DNA of 64,000 nucleotides from Bordetella pseudohinzii (GCF_000657795.2 NZ_JHEP02000007.1:124001-188000), one strand, 5' to 3'; positions 16,714 to 26,154 are shown, counted from the stretch's first letter. Notes: generated by a model from the sequence alone, not told the origin. Numbers and translations: made by a program.

Positions 16714-17514
16714 GTGAAACACGCTCCCGCTCCTGTCCAGGACAGCGGCACCAGCCTGGGCCGCGCCTTCGCCGTGCTCGATCTGTTCACCCTGGCCCAC
16801 CCCATCGTGACGGTCGAATACGTCACCCAAGCGCTGGCATACACGCGCTCGACCGCCTACCGCTATCTGCGCGAGTTGGCCGGCGCCGGCCTGATCACCC
16901 AGGCCGCGCCCGGCGTCTACAGCCTGGGGCCGCGCATCATCGAACTGGAGCGCTTGATGGCCCTGACCGACCCGCTCTATCGGGCCGGCCTGAACGTGCT
17001 GCCGCAGGAGCGGCAAAGCAACACCGCGCTGCTGCTGCACAACCTCTACGAAGACAAGGTCCTGTGCATTCTGAAGGCCGGCCCCGACGCGCTCGAATGC
17101 AGCGGACAGCGCATCACCATCCGGCGCGCGCGCGGCCTGCCCTTTCCCTTGTTCCAGGGCGCGGCTTCTCTGGCCATGCTGCCATGGCTATCGGCGCACC
17201 GGATACGCCAGACCTATCTGCAAAATCCCAAACCCATCGCGCGCGCCGGCCTGGGCGAAAACTGGGAGCAGTTCCGGCGCAGCATGGTCGCCGTGCGCCG
17301 CACCGGCTACGCCACCAGCCACGGCACTATCACGCCCTTGATCAGCGGCGTGGCCGTGCCCATCCTCGCGCCCAGCGGCCGCCTGCTGGGCAGCCTGGCC
17401 CGCACGCTGCCCACCGAGGCCCTGGACGAAGCCGCCGAAGCCCGCCACGCCGAGGTCCTGCAGGGCCTGGCCCGGCGCATCGCCGAAGGCTGCGTCCAGG
17501 CCTCGGCGCGCTGA
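16714..17514 (+). CDS. IclR-family transcriptional regulator
   Basis: An IclR regulator of about 266 residues, with an N-terminal winged helix (TVEYVTQALAYTRSTAYRYL) and a C-terminal ligand-binding domain. The start is uncertain: GTG 16714 gives a normal N-terminus, while a TTG at 16675 would add 13 residues; no ATG is in frame nearby. It is divergent from the RraA-like gene and the lactonase/aldolase cluster and is very probably its regulator, responding to an acid intermediate. It ends 2 bases before the stop of the convergent serine-hydrolase gene. Confidence 0.85.
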   Translation: MKHAPAPVQDSGTSLGRAFAVLDLFTLAHPIVTVEYVTQALAYTRSTAYRYLRELAGAGLITQAAPGVYSLGPRIIELERLMALTDPLYRAGLNVLPQERQSNTALLLHNLYEDKVLCILKAGPDALECSGQRITIRRARGLPFPLFQGAASLAMLPWLSAHRIRQTYLQNPKPIARAGLGENWEQFRRSMVAVRRTGYATSHGTITPLISGVAVPILAPSGRLLGSLARTLPTEALDEAAEARHAEVLQGLARRIAEGCVQASAR

Positions 17515-17516
17515 GG

Positions 17517-18566
17517 TCAGCCCGCGTCCACGGCCTGGAGGATCTTGCCGAACAGCTCGTTGGCATGGGCCGAATCGAGCCAGCGCACAATCACCACCAT
17601 GCGCCGCTCGGGCTCGACCCAGGTGAAGGAACTGCCCGCGCCGACGCCGAAGAAGCTGGATTCCGGCAGGCTGGGGAACATCTTGCGCTGGTGGTTCAGC
17701 CAGATCAGGTAGCCATAGTAGGGCGCGATATCGACCGGCTGGCGCATGGCCTGTATCCATTCGCGAGAAAGCACCTGGCGGCCCTGGGCCCGGCCTTCTT
17801 CCAGCAGCATCTGCCCGATCAAGGCCTGGTCGCGCGCGCTGACGGACATGCCGCCGCCCCAGTGCGAGCCGCCCGGCACGGAGGGCATGCGCTTGCCGTC
17901 GATCTCGACCCAGGCGTTGTCGTAGCCCACCCACTGCCAGTCTTCGCTCGCGCCGATGGGGCGCATCACCGCTTCGCGGAAGACCTCGGGCAAGGGCTGG
18001 CGGAACAGGTGCAGCAAGGCATAGGAGAGCTGGTTGATGCGCACATCGTTGTATTCCCAGTAGGTGCCGGGGCGCTGCAAGGGCCGCGCATCGCCCTTCT
18101 TGCCATTGGGCGGCACGCCGAAGGTCACGGCGCGATAGCGGTCGACCTGGTCCGGAACGCCGAAGCGCTCGCCCTCCCATTCGCTGGTCTGCTGCAGCAG
18201 CTGGCGCCAGGTGATCTCGGCGTTCTGGCCGGCGTCGAAGCCGATGCCCGGCACGCGCTTGCGCACGGGTTCTTCGACATCGGGCAGCAGGCCCCGGTCA
18301 TGCGCCACGCCCGCCAGGATGGCGAGATAGAGCTTGGCCACGCTGAAAGTCAGGTCGGCGCGCTCCGGTTCGCCCCATTCGATCAGGGTCTTGCCGTCCA
18401 CGCGCACGACGCCGCTGTTGGGGCCGCGATCATGCACCGGTCCCAACAAACGGTTATAGGGCGCGGGGTCCTGCTGGTGTACGCCCCAATTGCCCTTGAC
18501 GCTGCGGTCCCAGGTGGATTCGTGGTCGCGGGCGAACTGTATCGCCTCCTGCATCAGTGCATTCAT
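17517..18566 (-). CDS. Beta-lactamase-family serine hydrolase
   Basis: A 349-residue class C beta-lactamase-like serine hydrolase. The SxxK motif SVAK is at residues 75-78 and YN of the YxN motif at 172-173 (EYNDVR); the third motif region contains SHWGGG, in place of KTG or HTG. The start is ATG 18566, with GAGGAC upstream. No signal peptide is seen, so it is probably cytoplasmic; such proteins are usually esterases or D-aminopeptidases, not resistance enzymes. It follows the aminotransferase gene by 20 bases in the same operon, which faces the GntR/dpp block, so a peptide or amide substrate imported by that transporter is plausible. Confidence 0.82.
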   Translation of the reverse strand: MNALMQEAIQFARDHESTWDRSVKGNWGVHQQDPAPYNRLLGPVHDRGPNSGVVRVDGKTLIEWGEPERADLTFSVAKLYLAILAGVAHDRGLLPDVEEPVRKRVPGIGFDAGQNAEITWRQLLQQTSEWEGERFGVPDQVDRYRAVTFGVPPNGKKGDARPLQRPGTYWEYNDVRINQLSYALLHLFRQPLPEVFREAVMRPIGASEDWQWVGYDNAWVEIDGKRMPSVPGGSHWGGGMSVSARDQALIGQMLLEEGRAQGRQVLSREWIQAMRQPVDIAPYYGYLIWLNHQRKMFPSLPESSFFGVGAGSSFTWVEPERRMVVIVRWLDSAHANELFGKILQAVDAG

Positions 18567-18586
18567 GTGATGTCCTCGGAAAAAAA

Positions 18587-19759
18587 TCAGATACGGGCCA
18601 GGCGCTGCATGACGGCGGCCATGCCGCCCTCGCGATGCGGCACGCCCAGCAGCGACAGCCCCATCTCCACGCCGGCCAGGGTGCCGCACAGCGTCAAATC
18701 GTTGAAATGGCCCAGGTGGCCGATGCGGAAGACCTTGTCCGCCAGCTTGCCCAGGCCCTGGCCCAGCGACATGTCGAAGCGTTCCAGCACCACGGCGCGC
18801 AGGCGATCGGCGCTATAGCCCTCGGGCATCATCACCGTGGTCAGCACCGGGCTATGGCCGTTGGCCTCCTGGCACAGGATCTCCAGGCCCCAGGCGCGCA
18901 CCGCCGCGCGCGTGGCTTCGGCATGGCGCTGGTGGCGCGCGAACACGGCCGGCAGGCCCTCGGCCTTGAGCATGGCGATGGCCTCGTGCAGGCCGTAGAG
19001 CAGATTGGTGGCCGGGGTGTAGGGGAAATAGCCCTTCTCGTTGACCGCCAGCATGTCGCGCCAGTCCCAGTAGGCGCGCGGCAGTCGAGCCTGCTCGGCG
19101 CGCGCCAACGCGCGCGCGCTGATGGCATTGAAAGACAGCCCGGGCGGCAGCATCAGGCCTTTCTGCGATCCGGACACGCTGACGTCCACGCGCCACTCTT
19201 CGTGGCGGTAATCGATGGAGCCCAGCGAAGAAATCGTGTCGACCATCAGCAGCGCGCCATGGCCGGCGCGGTCGATGGCCGCGCGCACGGCGGGGATGTC
19301 GCTGGTCACGCCGGTGGACGTCTCGTTGTGCACCACGCAAACCGCGGCGATCCCCGGGTCGGCGCGCAAGGCCGCCTCGATGCGGGCCGGGTCCACGCCA
19401 TGGCGCCAATCGCCCTCCAGGAACTGCACCTCCAGGCCCAGGCGCGCGGCCAGCCGGCGCCACAGCGTGGCGAAATGCCCGGTCTCGGCCATGAGCACCC
19501 GGTCGCCCGGCGACAGCGTATTGACCAAGGCGGCTTCCCAGGCGCCCGTGCCCGAGGCGGGATAGATGATGACCGGCCCCGATGTCTGGAAGATGTCCTG
19601 CATCCCGGCCAGCACCGCCCGGCCCAGCTCGCCGAATTCCGGGCCGCGGTGATCGATGGTGGGATGGTCGATGGCGCGCAAGACCCGGTCTGGGACATTG
19701 CTCGGGCCAGGAATCTGCAGAAAGTGGCGGCCGGAAGGATGGCGGTTCAGGACGAGCAT
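18587..19759 (-). CDS. Class V aminotransferase (alanine/serine-glyoxylate type)
   Basis: A 390-residue PLP-dependent class V aminotransferase, transferring an amino group between an amino acid (alanine or serine) and glyoxylate or a keto acid. The PLP lysine is K200 in SGSQKGLMLPPGL, and the N-terminal GPSNVPDRVLRA and the EAAL segment in the PLP-binding region are typical. It starts at ATG 19759. A TGGTATACCA palindrome (19780-19789) sits just upstream, in or next to the promoter, matching one at the divergent GntR start. It leads the serine hydrolase gene. The likely amino acceptor is glyoxylate by family, not by proof. Confidence 0.87.
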   Translation of the reverse strand: MLVLNRHPSGRHFLQIPGPSNVPDRVLRAIDHPTIDHRGPEFGELGRAVLAGMQDIFQTSGPVIIYPASGTGAWEAALVNTLSPGDRVLMAETGHFATLWRRLAARLGLEVQFLEGDWRHGVDPARIEAALRADPGIAAVCVVHNETSTGVTSDIPAVRAAIDRAGHGALLMVDTISSLGSIDYRHEEWRVDVSVSGSQKGLMLPPGLSFNAISARALARAEQARLPRAYWDWRDMLAVNEKGYFPYTPATNLLYGLHEAIAMLKAEGLPAVFARHQRHAEATRAAVRAWGLEILCQEANGHSPVLTTVMMPEGYSADRLRAVVLERFDMSLGQGLGKLADKVFRIGHLGHFNDLTLCGTLAGVEMGLSLLGVPHREGGMAAVMQRLARI

Positions 19760-19779
19760 GCGTGGCCTCGGTCAGAGAG

Positions 19780-19789
19780 TGGTATACCA
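19780..19789. promoter_or_regulatory. GntR operator candidate, aminotransferase side
   Basis: TGGTATACCA is a perfect 10-base palindrome centred on GTATAC, 20 bases upstream of the aminotransferase ATG. The same palindrome occurs at the divergent GntR start (19968-19979). GntR/FCD regulators commonly bind GT-rich/AC-rich palindromes of this kind. Its position close to the start predicts repression. Confidence 0.6.
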
Positions 19790-19967
19790 AAAAGCACGAC
19801 ATGGACAGCAGGACGACAGACGGCCTGCCGCGCAAGGCGGCCGATCTTCTGTCGAAAAACCTCCGCGCAAACTCTACGCTATGTTTTTTACGGCGTGATC
19901 TAGGGTATCCACGCATGCAGCAATGCCGCCCCGCGGGTCTATAGTGGCCGCTATTCACAGCCAGATT

Positions 19968-19979
19968 TTGGTATACCAA
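19968..19979. promoter_or_regulatory. GntR operator candidate, overlapping the GntR start codon
   Basis: TTGGTATACCAA is a perfect 12-base palindrome whose last base is the first base of the GntR ATG (19979). It shares the 10-base core with the site at 19780. Binding here would block transcription initiation or elongation of the regulator gene, giving autoregulation. No Shine-Dalgarno sequence is visible before this ATG. Confidence 0.6.
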
Positions 19980-20683
19980 TGAGCAGTGAAGCCTACACGG
20001 AAGACAGCGGCGAGCTTCTGGCCAGCTCCGAGCGCGGCGGCGGCACGCTGCCCGCGGCGGTGGCCGCGTCCTTGCGCGAACGCATCATCCAGGGCCTGCT
20101 CGCCCCCGGCGCCCGCCTGAGCGAGCGCTATCTCTGCGAGCTGACGGGCGTCTCGCGCACCCCCTTGCGCGAGGCCCTGCGCCTGCTGGCCGCCGAGGGG
20201 CTGGTGCATCTGCAGCCCAACCGGGGCGCGCAGGTGGTGGCGCTTTCCGAGCAGGACATGCGCGAGGCTTTCGAAGTGATAGGCGGCCTGGAGGCCATGG
20301 CCAGCCGGCTCGCCTGCGAACGCGCCAGCCAGGCGGAAATCGCCGAGATCCAGGCCCTGACCTACGAAATGATGGCCAGCCACGCGCGGCGCGACCTGCC
20401 CAGCTACTACCGCCTGAACCACGCCATCCACGAAAAAATGAGCCATGCGGCGCACAACCGCCTGCTCAACCAGGTGTACGAGGCGCAGAACGCGCGCATC
20501 CAGCACTTGCGCTTTGCCTCGAACGAAGACCGCGCCAAATGGGACCAGGCCATGGCCGAGCATGTCGCCATGGCCGAGGCCCTGGCCGCGCGCGACGCCG
20601 ACCGCCTGGCCGCCATCATGCGCCAGCATCTGCAGCGCAAATGCGATGCGGTGCTGCGCGCCCTGTGGCCGCCGCCGGCCTAG
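19979..20683 (+). CDS. GntR-family (FCD domain) transcriptional regulator
   Basis: A 234-residue GntR regulator: winged helix around residues 30-95 (LRERIIQGLLAPGARLSERYL, VSRTPLREALRLLAAEGLV) and a C-terminal all-helical FCD domain with the metal/ligand histidines (LNHAIHEKM, QAMAEHVAMAEAL, MRQHLQRK). The ATG at 19979 lacks a ribosome site and is overlapped by the palindrome; the next in-frame ATG is far inside the DNA-binding domain, so this start, possibly leaderless, is the best. It precedes a Dpp-type importer by 137 bases and is divergent from the aminotransferase-hydrolase pair, so it probably controls both. Confidence 0.88.
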   Translation: MSSEAYTEDSGELLASSERGGGTLPAAVAASLRERIIQGLLAPGARLSERYLCELTGVSRTPLREALRLLAAEGLVHLQPNRGAQVVALSEQDMREAFEVIGGLEAMASRLACERASQAEIAEIQALTYEMMASHARRDLPSYYRLNHAIHEKMSHAAHNRLLNQVYEAQNARIQHLRFASNEDRAKWDQAMAEHVAMAEALAARDADRLAAIMRQHLQRKCDAVLRALWPPPA

Positions 20684-20820
20684 CGCCGCCCGGTCATACA
20701 GGACTGGCTCGTCAAGAGGCCAGCCACGGAGAAGACAGATAGTAAGCAGTGCGCAGCACCCGGCAGCATCTTGTCCAACCACCACGGCCATGCAATGGCC
20801 GGCACAAGGGGAATCCGATC

Positions 20821-22362
20821 ATGGCTTTTTCGCTTGCCTTACTCTCCGCCGGGCGATCCGGCCTGCGCCTGGGCGCCTGCGCGCTCGCGCTGGGCCTGGC
20901 GTTCAATGCCCACGCGGCCAAGAAGGACGACACCCTGCGCATGGCGTATGACCAGGCGCCCGAGAGCGTGGACCCTTACTACAACAATGTGCGCATCGGC
21001 GTGATCATCGCCGCCAACGTCTGGGACACGCTGCTCTACCGCGATCCCATGACCAATGAGTACAAGGGCCAGCTGGCCAAGAGCTGGAAGCAGGTCGATG
21101 ACAAAACCCTGGAGTTCGAGCTGCGCCAGGGCGTGAAGTTTCATAATGGCGAGGAGTTCGACGCCGACTCGGTCGTCTACACGCTCAACTTCGTGGCCGA
21201 TCCCAAGAACAAGGCCGTCACACAGCAGAACGTGGCCTGGATCGACAAGGTCGAGAAGATAGACAAATACCATGTTCGCCTGACCACCAAGGAGCCCTTC
21301 CCCGGCGCCAAGGAGTATCTGTCCACCACGGTCGCCATCCATCCGGCCAAGTACTACCAGGAAGTCGGACCCAAGGGCATGAACGCCAAGCCGGTGGGCT
21401 CGGGCCCCTACAAGGTGGCGGACTACCAGCCCGGCAAGTCCATCACGCTGGAGCGCAATACCGATTACTTCAAGGACTCGCCCAAGGCCCAGCCCAAGAT
21501 AGGCAAGGTGGTCATCCGCTTCATCCCCGACCGCCAGACGCAGATGGCCGAAGTCATCTCCGGCGGCGAAGACCTCATCATGAGCGTGCCCAAGGACCAG
21601 GCCGACCAGCTGCGCACGGTGCCCACGCTGCAGGTGGTCAACGGCGAAACCATGCGCATCGTCTTCATGCAGATGAACATCCTGGAGAACTCGCCCGCGC
21701 CCCAGCTCAAGGATGAGCGCGTGCGCCGCGCCATCATCCACGCCATCGACCGCCAGGCCATCCTCAAGAACATCGTGGGCGAAGGCGGCGCCATCCTGAA
21801 CGCCATCTGCACGCCGTCGCAGGTCGGCTGCACCCAGGACGTGCCCACCTATAAATACGACCCCGCCCAGGCCAAGAAGCTGCTGGCCGAGGCAGGCTAT
21901 CCCAATGGTTTTGACATCGACATCCTGGCCTATCGCGAGCGCAACCAGACCGAGGCCATCATCAACTACCTACAGGCCGTGGGCATACGCGCCAAGCTCA
22001 ACTTCCTGCAGTACGCCGCCATGCGCGACATGATACGCGCGGGCAAGGCCTCCATCACCCACCAGACCTGGGCCTCCAACCTGGTCAATGACGTCTCGGC
22101 CTCCACGCCGGTGTACTTCGGCTTCGGCAACGACGACATCACGCGCGACGCCAAGGTCAAGGCGCTGCTGGACAAGGGCGACCACACCATCGAGGCCGCG
22201 CCGCGCGCGGCGGCCTACAAAGAGGCCTTGTCCATGATCGCCGAGAAGGCCTACGCCGTGCCGCTCTGGACGCTGCCGGTCTATTACGTCGCCAACAAGG
22301 ATCTGGCCTTCAAGCCCTATCCGGACGAGCTCACCCGCTTCTGGGACATGAGCTGGAAGTAG
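20821..22362 (+). CDS. Dpp/Opp-type ABC transporter periplasmic binding protein
   Basis: A 513-residue peptide/nickel-type (family 5) solute-binding protein. The start at 20821 has AAGGGGA upstream and gives a signal peptide ending near AHA (residue 32), then KKDDTLRMAYDQAPESVDPY, the usual opening of mature DppA-like proteins. Conserved segments TLEFELRQGVKFHNGEEFD and RRAIIHAIDRQAI are seen. It is the first of five transporter genes (20821-26154), followed by an M20 peptidase. Ligands of this family include di/tripeptides, opines and glutathione; specificity is unknown. Confidence 0.88.
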   Translation: MAFSLALLSAGRSGLRLGACALALGLAFNAHAAKKDDTLRMAYDQAPESVDPYYNNVRIGVIIAANVWDTLLYRDPMTNEYKGQLAKSWKQVDDKTLEFELRQGVKFHNGEEFDADSVVYTLNFVADPKNKAVTQQNVAWIDKVEKIDKYHVRLTTKEPFPGAKEYLSTTVAIHPAKYYQEVGPKGMNAKPVGSGPYKVADYQPGKSITLERNTDYFKDSPKAQPKIGKVVIRFIPDRQTQMAEVISGGEDLIMSVPKDQADQLRTVPTLQVVNGETMRIVFMQMNILENSPAPQLKDERVRRAIIHAIDRQAILKNIVGEGGAILNAICTPSQVGCTQDVPTYKYDPAQAKKLLAEAGYPNGFDIDILAYRERNQTEAIINYLQAVGIRAKLNFLQYAAMRDMIRAGKASITHQTWASNLVNDVSASTPVYFGFGNDDITRDAKVKALLDKGDHTIEAAPRAAAYKEALSMIAEKAYAVPLWTLPVYYVANKDLAFKPYPDELTRFWDMSWK

Positions 22363-22386
22363 GCGGCAAAGACATAAGGGGAAAAC

Positions 22387-23304
22387 ATGTTGGGATTCGC
22401 GCTCAGACGCCTGGGGCTGGCCTTGCTGGTGGCCCTGACCGTATCGGTGCTGGCGTTTCTGCTGCTGCATCTGTCGGGCGACCCGGCGCTGGCCCTGGCC
22501 GGCGAAGGGGCGCGCCAGGCGGATATCGACGCGGTGCGCCGCGCCTACGGCCTGGACCGGCCCATGCTGGTGCAGTATGCCGACTGGCTCTGGCATATCC
22601 TGCAGGGCGACTTCGGCACCTCGGTATATTTCAAGACCGAGGTGGGACCGCTGATCTGGTCCAAGCTGAAGACCACGCTGCTGCTGGGCCTGGGATCGCT
22701 GGCGGTCGCCTTGCTGATCTCCATCCCGCTGGGCGTGCTGGCCGCTCTCTACAAGGGCAGCCTCATCGACCGGCTGTGCCTGGCGGTGGCGGTGCTGGGC
22801 CAGGCGCTGCCCAACTTTTTCTTCGCCCTCGTCCTCATCATGCTGTTCTCGATCACGCTGCGCGTGCTGCCCGTCTCGGGCAGCGGCAGCTGGGAGCACT
22901 TCGTGATGCCCTCCATCGCGCTGGGCTATTACGTGGCGCCGGCCTTCATGCGGCTGATACGCGCCGGCATGATCGAAGTCCTGGGCGCCGACTACATCCG
23001 CACCGCGCGCGCCAAAGGGCTGCCCGCCGGCAAGGTGGTCTTCAAGCATGCGCTACGCAACGCCATTGTTCCGGTGGTGGCCCTGGCCGCCGTGCAGCTG
23101 GGCTATCTGCTGGGCGGATCGGTCGTGGTTGAAACCATTTTCGCGCTCGACGGCCTGGGCTACCTGGCCTACCAGAGCATCACCTTCAAGGATTTTCCAG
23201 TGATGCAGCTCATCGTGCTCCTGCTGTCGGTGCTCTATGTGCTGCTGACCCTGGCGGCCGACCTGGCCAATGCCTGGCTGGACCCGCGCATCCGCGTCAC
23301 TTGA
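22387..23304 (+). CDS. Dpp-type ABC transporter permease (DppB-like)
   Basis: A 305-residue inner-membrane permease of the DppB family with about six hydrophobic segments. It starts FALRRLGLALLVALTVSVLAFLLL and has the coupling segment GADYIRTARAKGLPAGKVVFKHALRNAIVPVV near residues 200-232 that docks with the ATPases. AAGGGGA upstream of ATG 22387 is a clear ribosome site. It follows the binding protein by 24 bases and forms the pore with the next gene product. Confidence 0.9.
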   Translation: MLGFALRRLGLALLVALTVSVLAFLLLHLSGDPALALAGEGARQADIDAVRRAYGLDRPMLVQYADWLWHILQGDFGTSVYFKTEVGPLIWSKLKTTLLLGLGSLAVALLISIPLGVLAALYKGSLIDRLCLAVAVLGQALPNFFFALVLIMLFSITLRVLPVSGSGSWEHFVMPSIALGYYVAPAFMRLIRAGMIEVLGADYIRTARAKGLPAGKVVFKHALRNAIVPVVALAAVQLGYLLGGSVVVETIFALDGLGYLAYQSITFKDFPVMQLIVLLLSVLYVLLTLAADLANAWLDPRIRVT

Positions 23305-23313
23305 GGAAAACGC

Positions 23314-24210
23314 ATGCAGACACCCGCGATTCCCTCCCCCGCGCCCGCCCTGCCCAAAAGCAGCCGAGGCTGGCTGCGCCACTTGCGCCGCAACAAGGCC
23401 CTGTCCGTCGGCGGCGGCCTCTTGCTGTTCATCGTGCTCGTGGCCGTGTTCGCGCCCTGGCTGGCGCCGCACGACCCCTACTTCCAGGACCTGGCCTATC
23501 GCACCGCTGTGCCGGTCTGGTACGAAAAAGGCAGCTGGCTGCATCCCCTGGGCACCGACCAGCTGGGCCGCGACTATCTCTCGCGCCTGATCTACGGCGC
23601 GCGCATCTCGCTATTGATCGGCGCCAGCGTGGCCCTGATTTCCGGCCTCATCGGCACCGCCATGGGCATGGCCGCCGGCTACTTCGGCGGCAAGGTCGAC
23701 ATGGTGGTCTCCTTCCTGATCACCACGCGCCTGTCCCTGCCCGTCATCCTGGTGGCGCTGGCGACCGTCGCCCTGGTGGGCGGCTCGCTCTGGGTGGTCA
23801 TCCTGGTGCTGGGCCTGCTGAAATGGGACCGCTTCGCCGTGGTCATGCGCAGCGCCACCCAACAGGTGCGCTCGCTGGAGTACGTCGCGGCCGCCCAGGC
23901 CGCCGGCGCCTCGACCTGGCGCATCATCCGCGGCGAGGTGCTGCCCAATGTCGTGCCCCAGCTGATCGTGATCGCCACGCTAGAGGCCGCCAGCGCCATC
24001 CTGCTCGAAGCCGCGCTGTCCTTCCTGGGCCTGGGCGTGCAGCCGCCCCTGCCGTCCTGGGGGCTGATGATCTCCGAAGCCAAGGCCTATATGTTCTTCT
24101 CCTTCTGGCTCATCGCCATCCCGGGCAGCGCGCTGGCCGTGCTGATCTTCGCCATCAACCTGGCCGGCGACGGCCTGCACCAGTTGCTCACCCCGCAGGA
24201 AAGGAGCTGA
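23314..24210 (+). CDS. Dpp-type ABC transporter permease (DppC-like)
   Basis: A 298-residue permease of the DppC family, with an N-terminal hydrophobic segment preceded by basic residues (RHLRRNKALSVGG), the HPLGTDQLGRDYLSRLIYGARISL motif around residues 78-101 that is diagnostic for the family, and the ATPase-contact segment EYVAAAQAAGASTWRIIRGEVLPN. The ATG follows the DppB stop by 9 bases with GAGGAAAA upstream. It pairs with the previous permease. Confidence 0.9.
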   Translation: MQTPAIPSPAPALPKSSRGWLRHLRRNKALSVGGGLLLFIVLVAVFAPWLAPHDPYFQDLAYRTAVPVWYEKGSWLHPLGTDQLGRDYLSRLIYGARISLLIGASVALISGLIGTAMGMAAGYFGGKVDMVVSFLITTRLSLPVILVALATVALVGGSLWVVILVLGLLKWDRFAVVMRSATQQVRSLEYVAAAQAAGASTWRIIRGEVLPNVVPQLIVIATLEAASAILLEAALSFLGLGVQPPLPSWGLMISEAKAYMFFSFWLIAIPGSALAVLIFAINLAGDGLHQLLTPQERS

Positions 24211-24211
24211 C

Positions 24212-25195
24212 ATGGCCGACTATGCTCTCGATGTGCAAGGCCTGTGCGTGGACATCGACACCCCGGCCGGCGCCTTGCACGCCGTGCGCGACGTGTCTTT
24301 CCAGGTCAAGCCGGGCGAGACCCTGTGCCTGGTGGGAGAATCGGGTTGCGGCAAGTCCATGACCTCCCTGGCCGTCATGGGCCTGCTGCCGCGCGCGGCC
24401 CGGCGCAGCGTGCGGCGGCTGGCCCTCATGGACGAGGACATCGGCCAGGCCGGCCGGCGGCGCGTGAACGCGCTGCGCGGCGCGCGCATGGCCATGGTCT
24501 TCCAGGAGCCCATGACGGCGCTCAACCCGGCCTACACCATAGGCTCGCAGCTGACCGAACACTATCTGTACCACCGCCGGGCCAGCTCGGCCCAGGCGCG
24601 CGAACGCGCCGCCGAACTGCTGCACAAGGTGGGCATCGCCTCGGCCGGCGAACGGCTGGCCCAATATCCCCACCAGCTCTCCGGCGGCCTGCGCCAGCGC
24701 GTCATGATCGCCATGGCACTGATGTGCGGGCCCGAAGTGCTGATCGCCGACGAGCCCAGCACCGCGCTGGACGTCACCATCCAGGCGCAGATCCTGCGGC
24801 TGCTGGCCGATCTGCAGGCCGAGCTGGGCATCGCCATGGTGCTGATCACCCATGATCTCGGCGTGGTGGCGCGCATTGCCCACCAGGTGGCGGTGATGTA
24901 TGCCGGCCAGATCGTCGAACAAGGCCGCGCGGCCGATCTGTTCGCCGCGCCGCGCCATCCCTACACCCGGGGGCTGCTGGGCTGTATTCCCGTGCCCGGC
25001 CGCAGCGTGCCGGGCTCGCAGCTGGGCACCATCCCCGGCGTGGTGCCGGCCCTGGTGGGCGAACTGGCCGGCTGCGCCTTCGCCGACCGCTGCCGCCATG
25101 CCGGCGCGGACTGCCGCGGCGCCATTCCCGTCCATGCCAACCCCGCAGGCCAGTCCTGGCGCTGCGTCCATACCGACTTCGAGGTGGCAGCATGA
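24212..25195 (+). CDS. Dpp-type ABC transporter ATPase (DppD-like)
   Basis: A 327-residue ATPase. Walker A GESGCGKS is at residues 43-50, the signature LSGGLRQR near 170, Walker [12 protein letters not shown], and the switch histidine in LITHDLG. The C-terminal cysteine-containing motif (CAFADRC, C) that binds an iron-sulfur cluster or contributes a zinc-like site in this family is present ([15 protein letters not shown]). It starts one base after the permease stop and its stop overlaps the next ATPase start (ATGA). Confidence 0.9.
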   Translation: MADYALDVQGLCVDIDTPAGALHAVRDVSFQVKPGETLCLVGESGCGKSMTSLAVMGLLPRAARRSVRRLALMDEDIGQAGRRRVNALRGARMAMVFQEPMTALNPAYTIGSQLTEHYLYHRRASSAQARERAAELLHKVGIASAGERLAQYPHQLSGGLRQRVMIAMALMCGPEVLIADEPSTALDVTIQAQILRLLADLQAELGIAMVLITHDLGVVARIAHQVAVMYAGQIVEQGRAADLFAAPRHPYTRGLLGCIPVPGRSVPGSQLGTIPGVVPALVGELAGCAFADRCRHAGADCRGAIPVHANPAGQSWRCVHTDFEVAA

Positions 25196-26154
25196 GCACG
25201 CCCCTGCTTCGCGCCAGCCAGGTGAGCCGGCGCTTTGACATCAGCGCCGGCATGTTCCGCGCGCGCCGCACCCTGCACGCCGTCAACGGCGTGGACCTCC
25301 AGGTCGAACGCGGCTCGGTGCTGGGAATCGTGGGCGAATCGGGCTGCGGCAAGTCCACGCTGGCCCGCCTGCTGCTGGGACTGACCTCGCCCAGCGGCGG
25401 CAGCATCGAACTGGACGGCCAGGACATCCGCGGCATGGACCGCCGCGCCATGGCGCGGCGCGTGCAGCCGGTTTTCCAGGACCCCTATTCCTCGCTCAAC
25501 CCCCGCCGCAGCATCGCCTCCATCGTCTCGCTGCCGCTGGAAGTGCACGGCATCGACAACCCCCGCCAGCACAAAGCCATCGAAATGCTGGAGCGCGTCG
25601 GCCTGCCCCCGCGCCTGGCGCAGAACACGCCAGGCCAGCTGTCGGGCGGACAGCGCCAGCGCGTGGCCATCGCGCGCGCCTTGGTCATGAAGCCGGACCT
25701 GGTCATCTGCGACGAGCCGACCTCGGCGCTGGACGTCTCCGTCCAGGCGCAGATCATGAATCTGCTGATGGCCCTGCGGCGCGACTTCAACCTGACCTAT
25801 GTCTTCATCAGCCACAACCTGGCCGTGGTCGAACACATCGCCACCCACGTAGCGGTGATGTATCTCGGGCGGGTGGTCGAGTCCGCGCCCACGGCCGAAC
25901 TCTATGCCCGCCCGCGCCATCCTTATACCCAGGCGCTGCTGGCCTCGGTGCTCACGCCCGAACCCGGCCTGGGCATCCCCGACATGGGGCTGGGCCTGTC
26001 CTTTCCCGACCCGCTCAACCCGCCGGCCGGCTGTCCCTTCCATCCCCGCTGCCAGCACGCCACGGCCGAGTGCGCCCGCAGCCGCCCCGAGCTGCGCGCC
26101 CATGAGGGCGCGCGCGTGGCCTGCCATCTCTATTCCGGAGCCCAGAACTCATGA
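25192..26154 (+). CDS. Dpp-type ABC transporter ATPase (DppF-like)
   Basis: A 320-residue ATPase with Walker [10 protein letters not shown] (residues 48-56), QPVFQDPYSSLNPR typical of DppF-type proteins, signature LSGGQRQR, Walker B VICDEPTSALD and ISHNLAVVEH. The C-terminal GCPFHPRCQHATAEC cysteine motif is present. Start and stop overlap its neighbours by ATGA junctions (25192-25195 and 26151-26154), showing tight translational coupling with DppD and the downstream peptidase. Confidence 0.9.
   Translation: MSTPLLRASQVSRRFDISAGMFRARRTLHAVNGVDLQVERGSVLGIVGESGCGKSTLARLLLGLTSPSGGSIELDGQDIRGMDRRAMARRVQPVFQDPYSSLNPRRSIASIVSLPLEVHGIDNPRQHKAIEMLERVGLPPRLAQNTPGQLSGGQRQRVAIARALVMKPDLVICDEPTSALDVSVQAQIMNLLMALRRDFNLTYVFISHNLAVVEHIATHVAVMYLGRVVESAPTAELYARPRHPYTQALLASVLTPEPGLGIPDMGLGLSFPDPLNPPAGCPFHPRCQHATAECARSRPELRAHEGARVACHLYSGAQNS

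Noticed and set aside
17517-18566. Beta-lactamase-like hydrolase considered as an antibiotic resistance gene
   Set aside because: No signal peptide, third motif is not KTG, and the operon context with an aminotransferase and Dpp importer points to metabolism.
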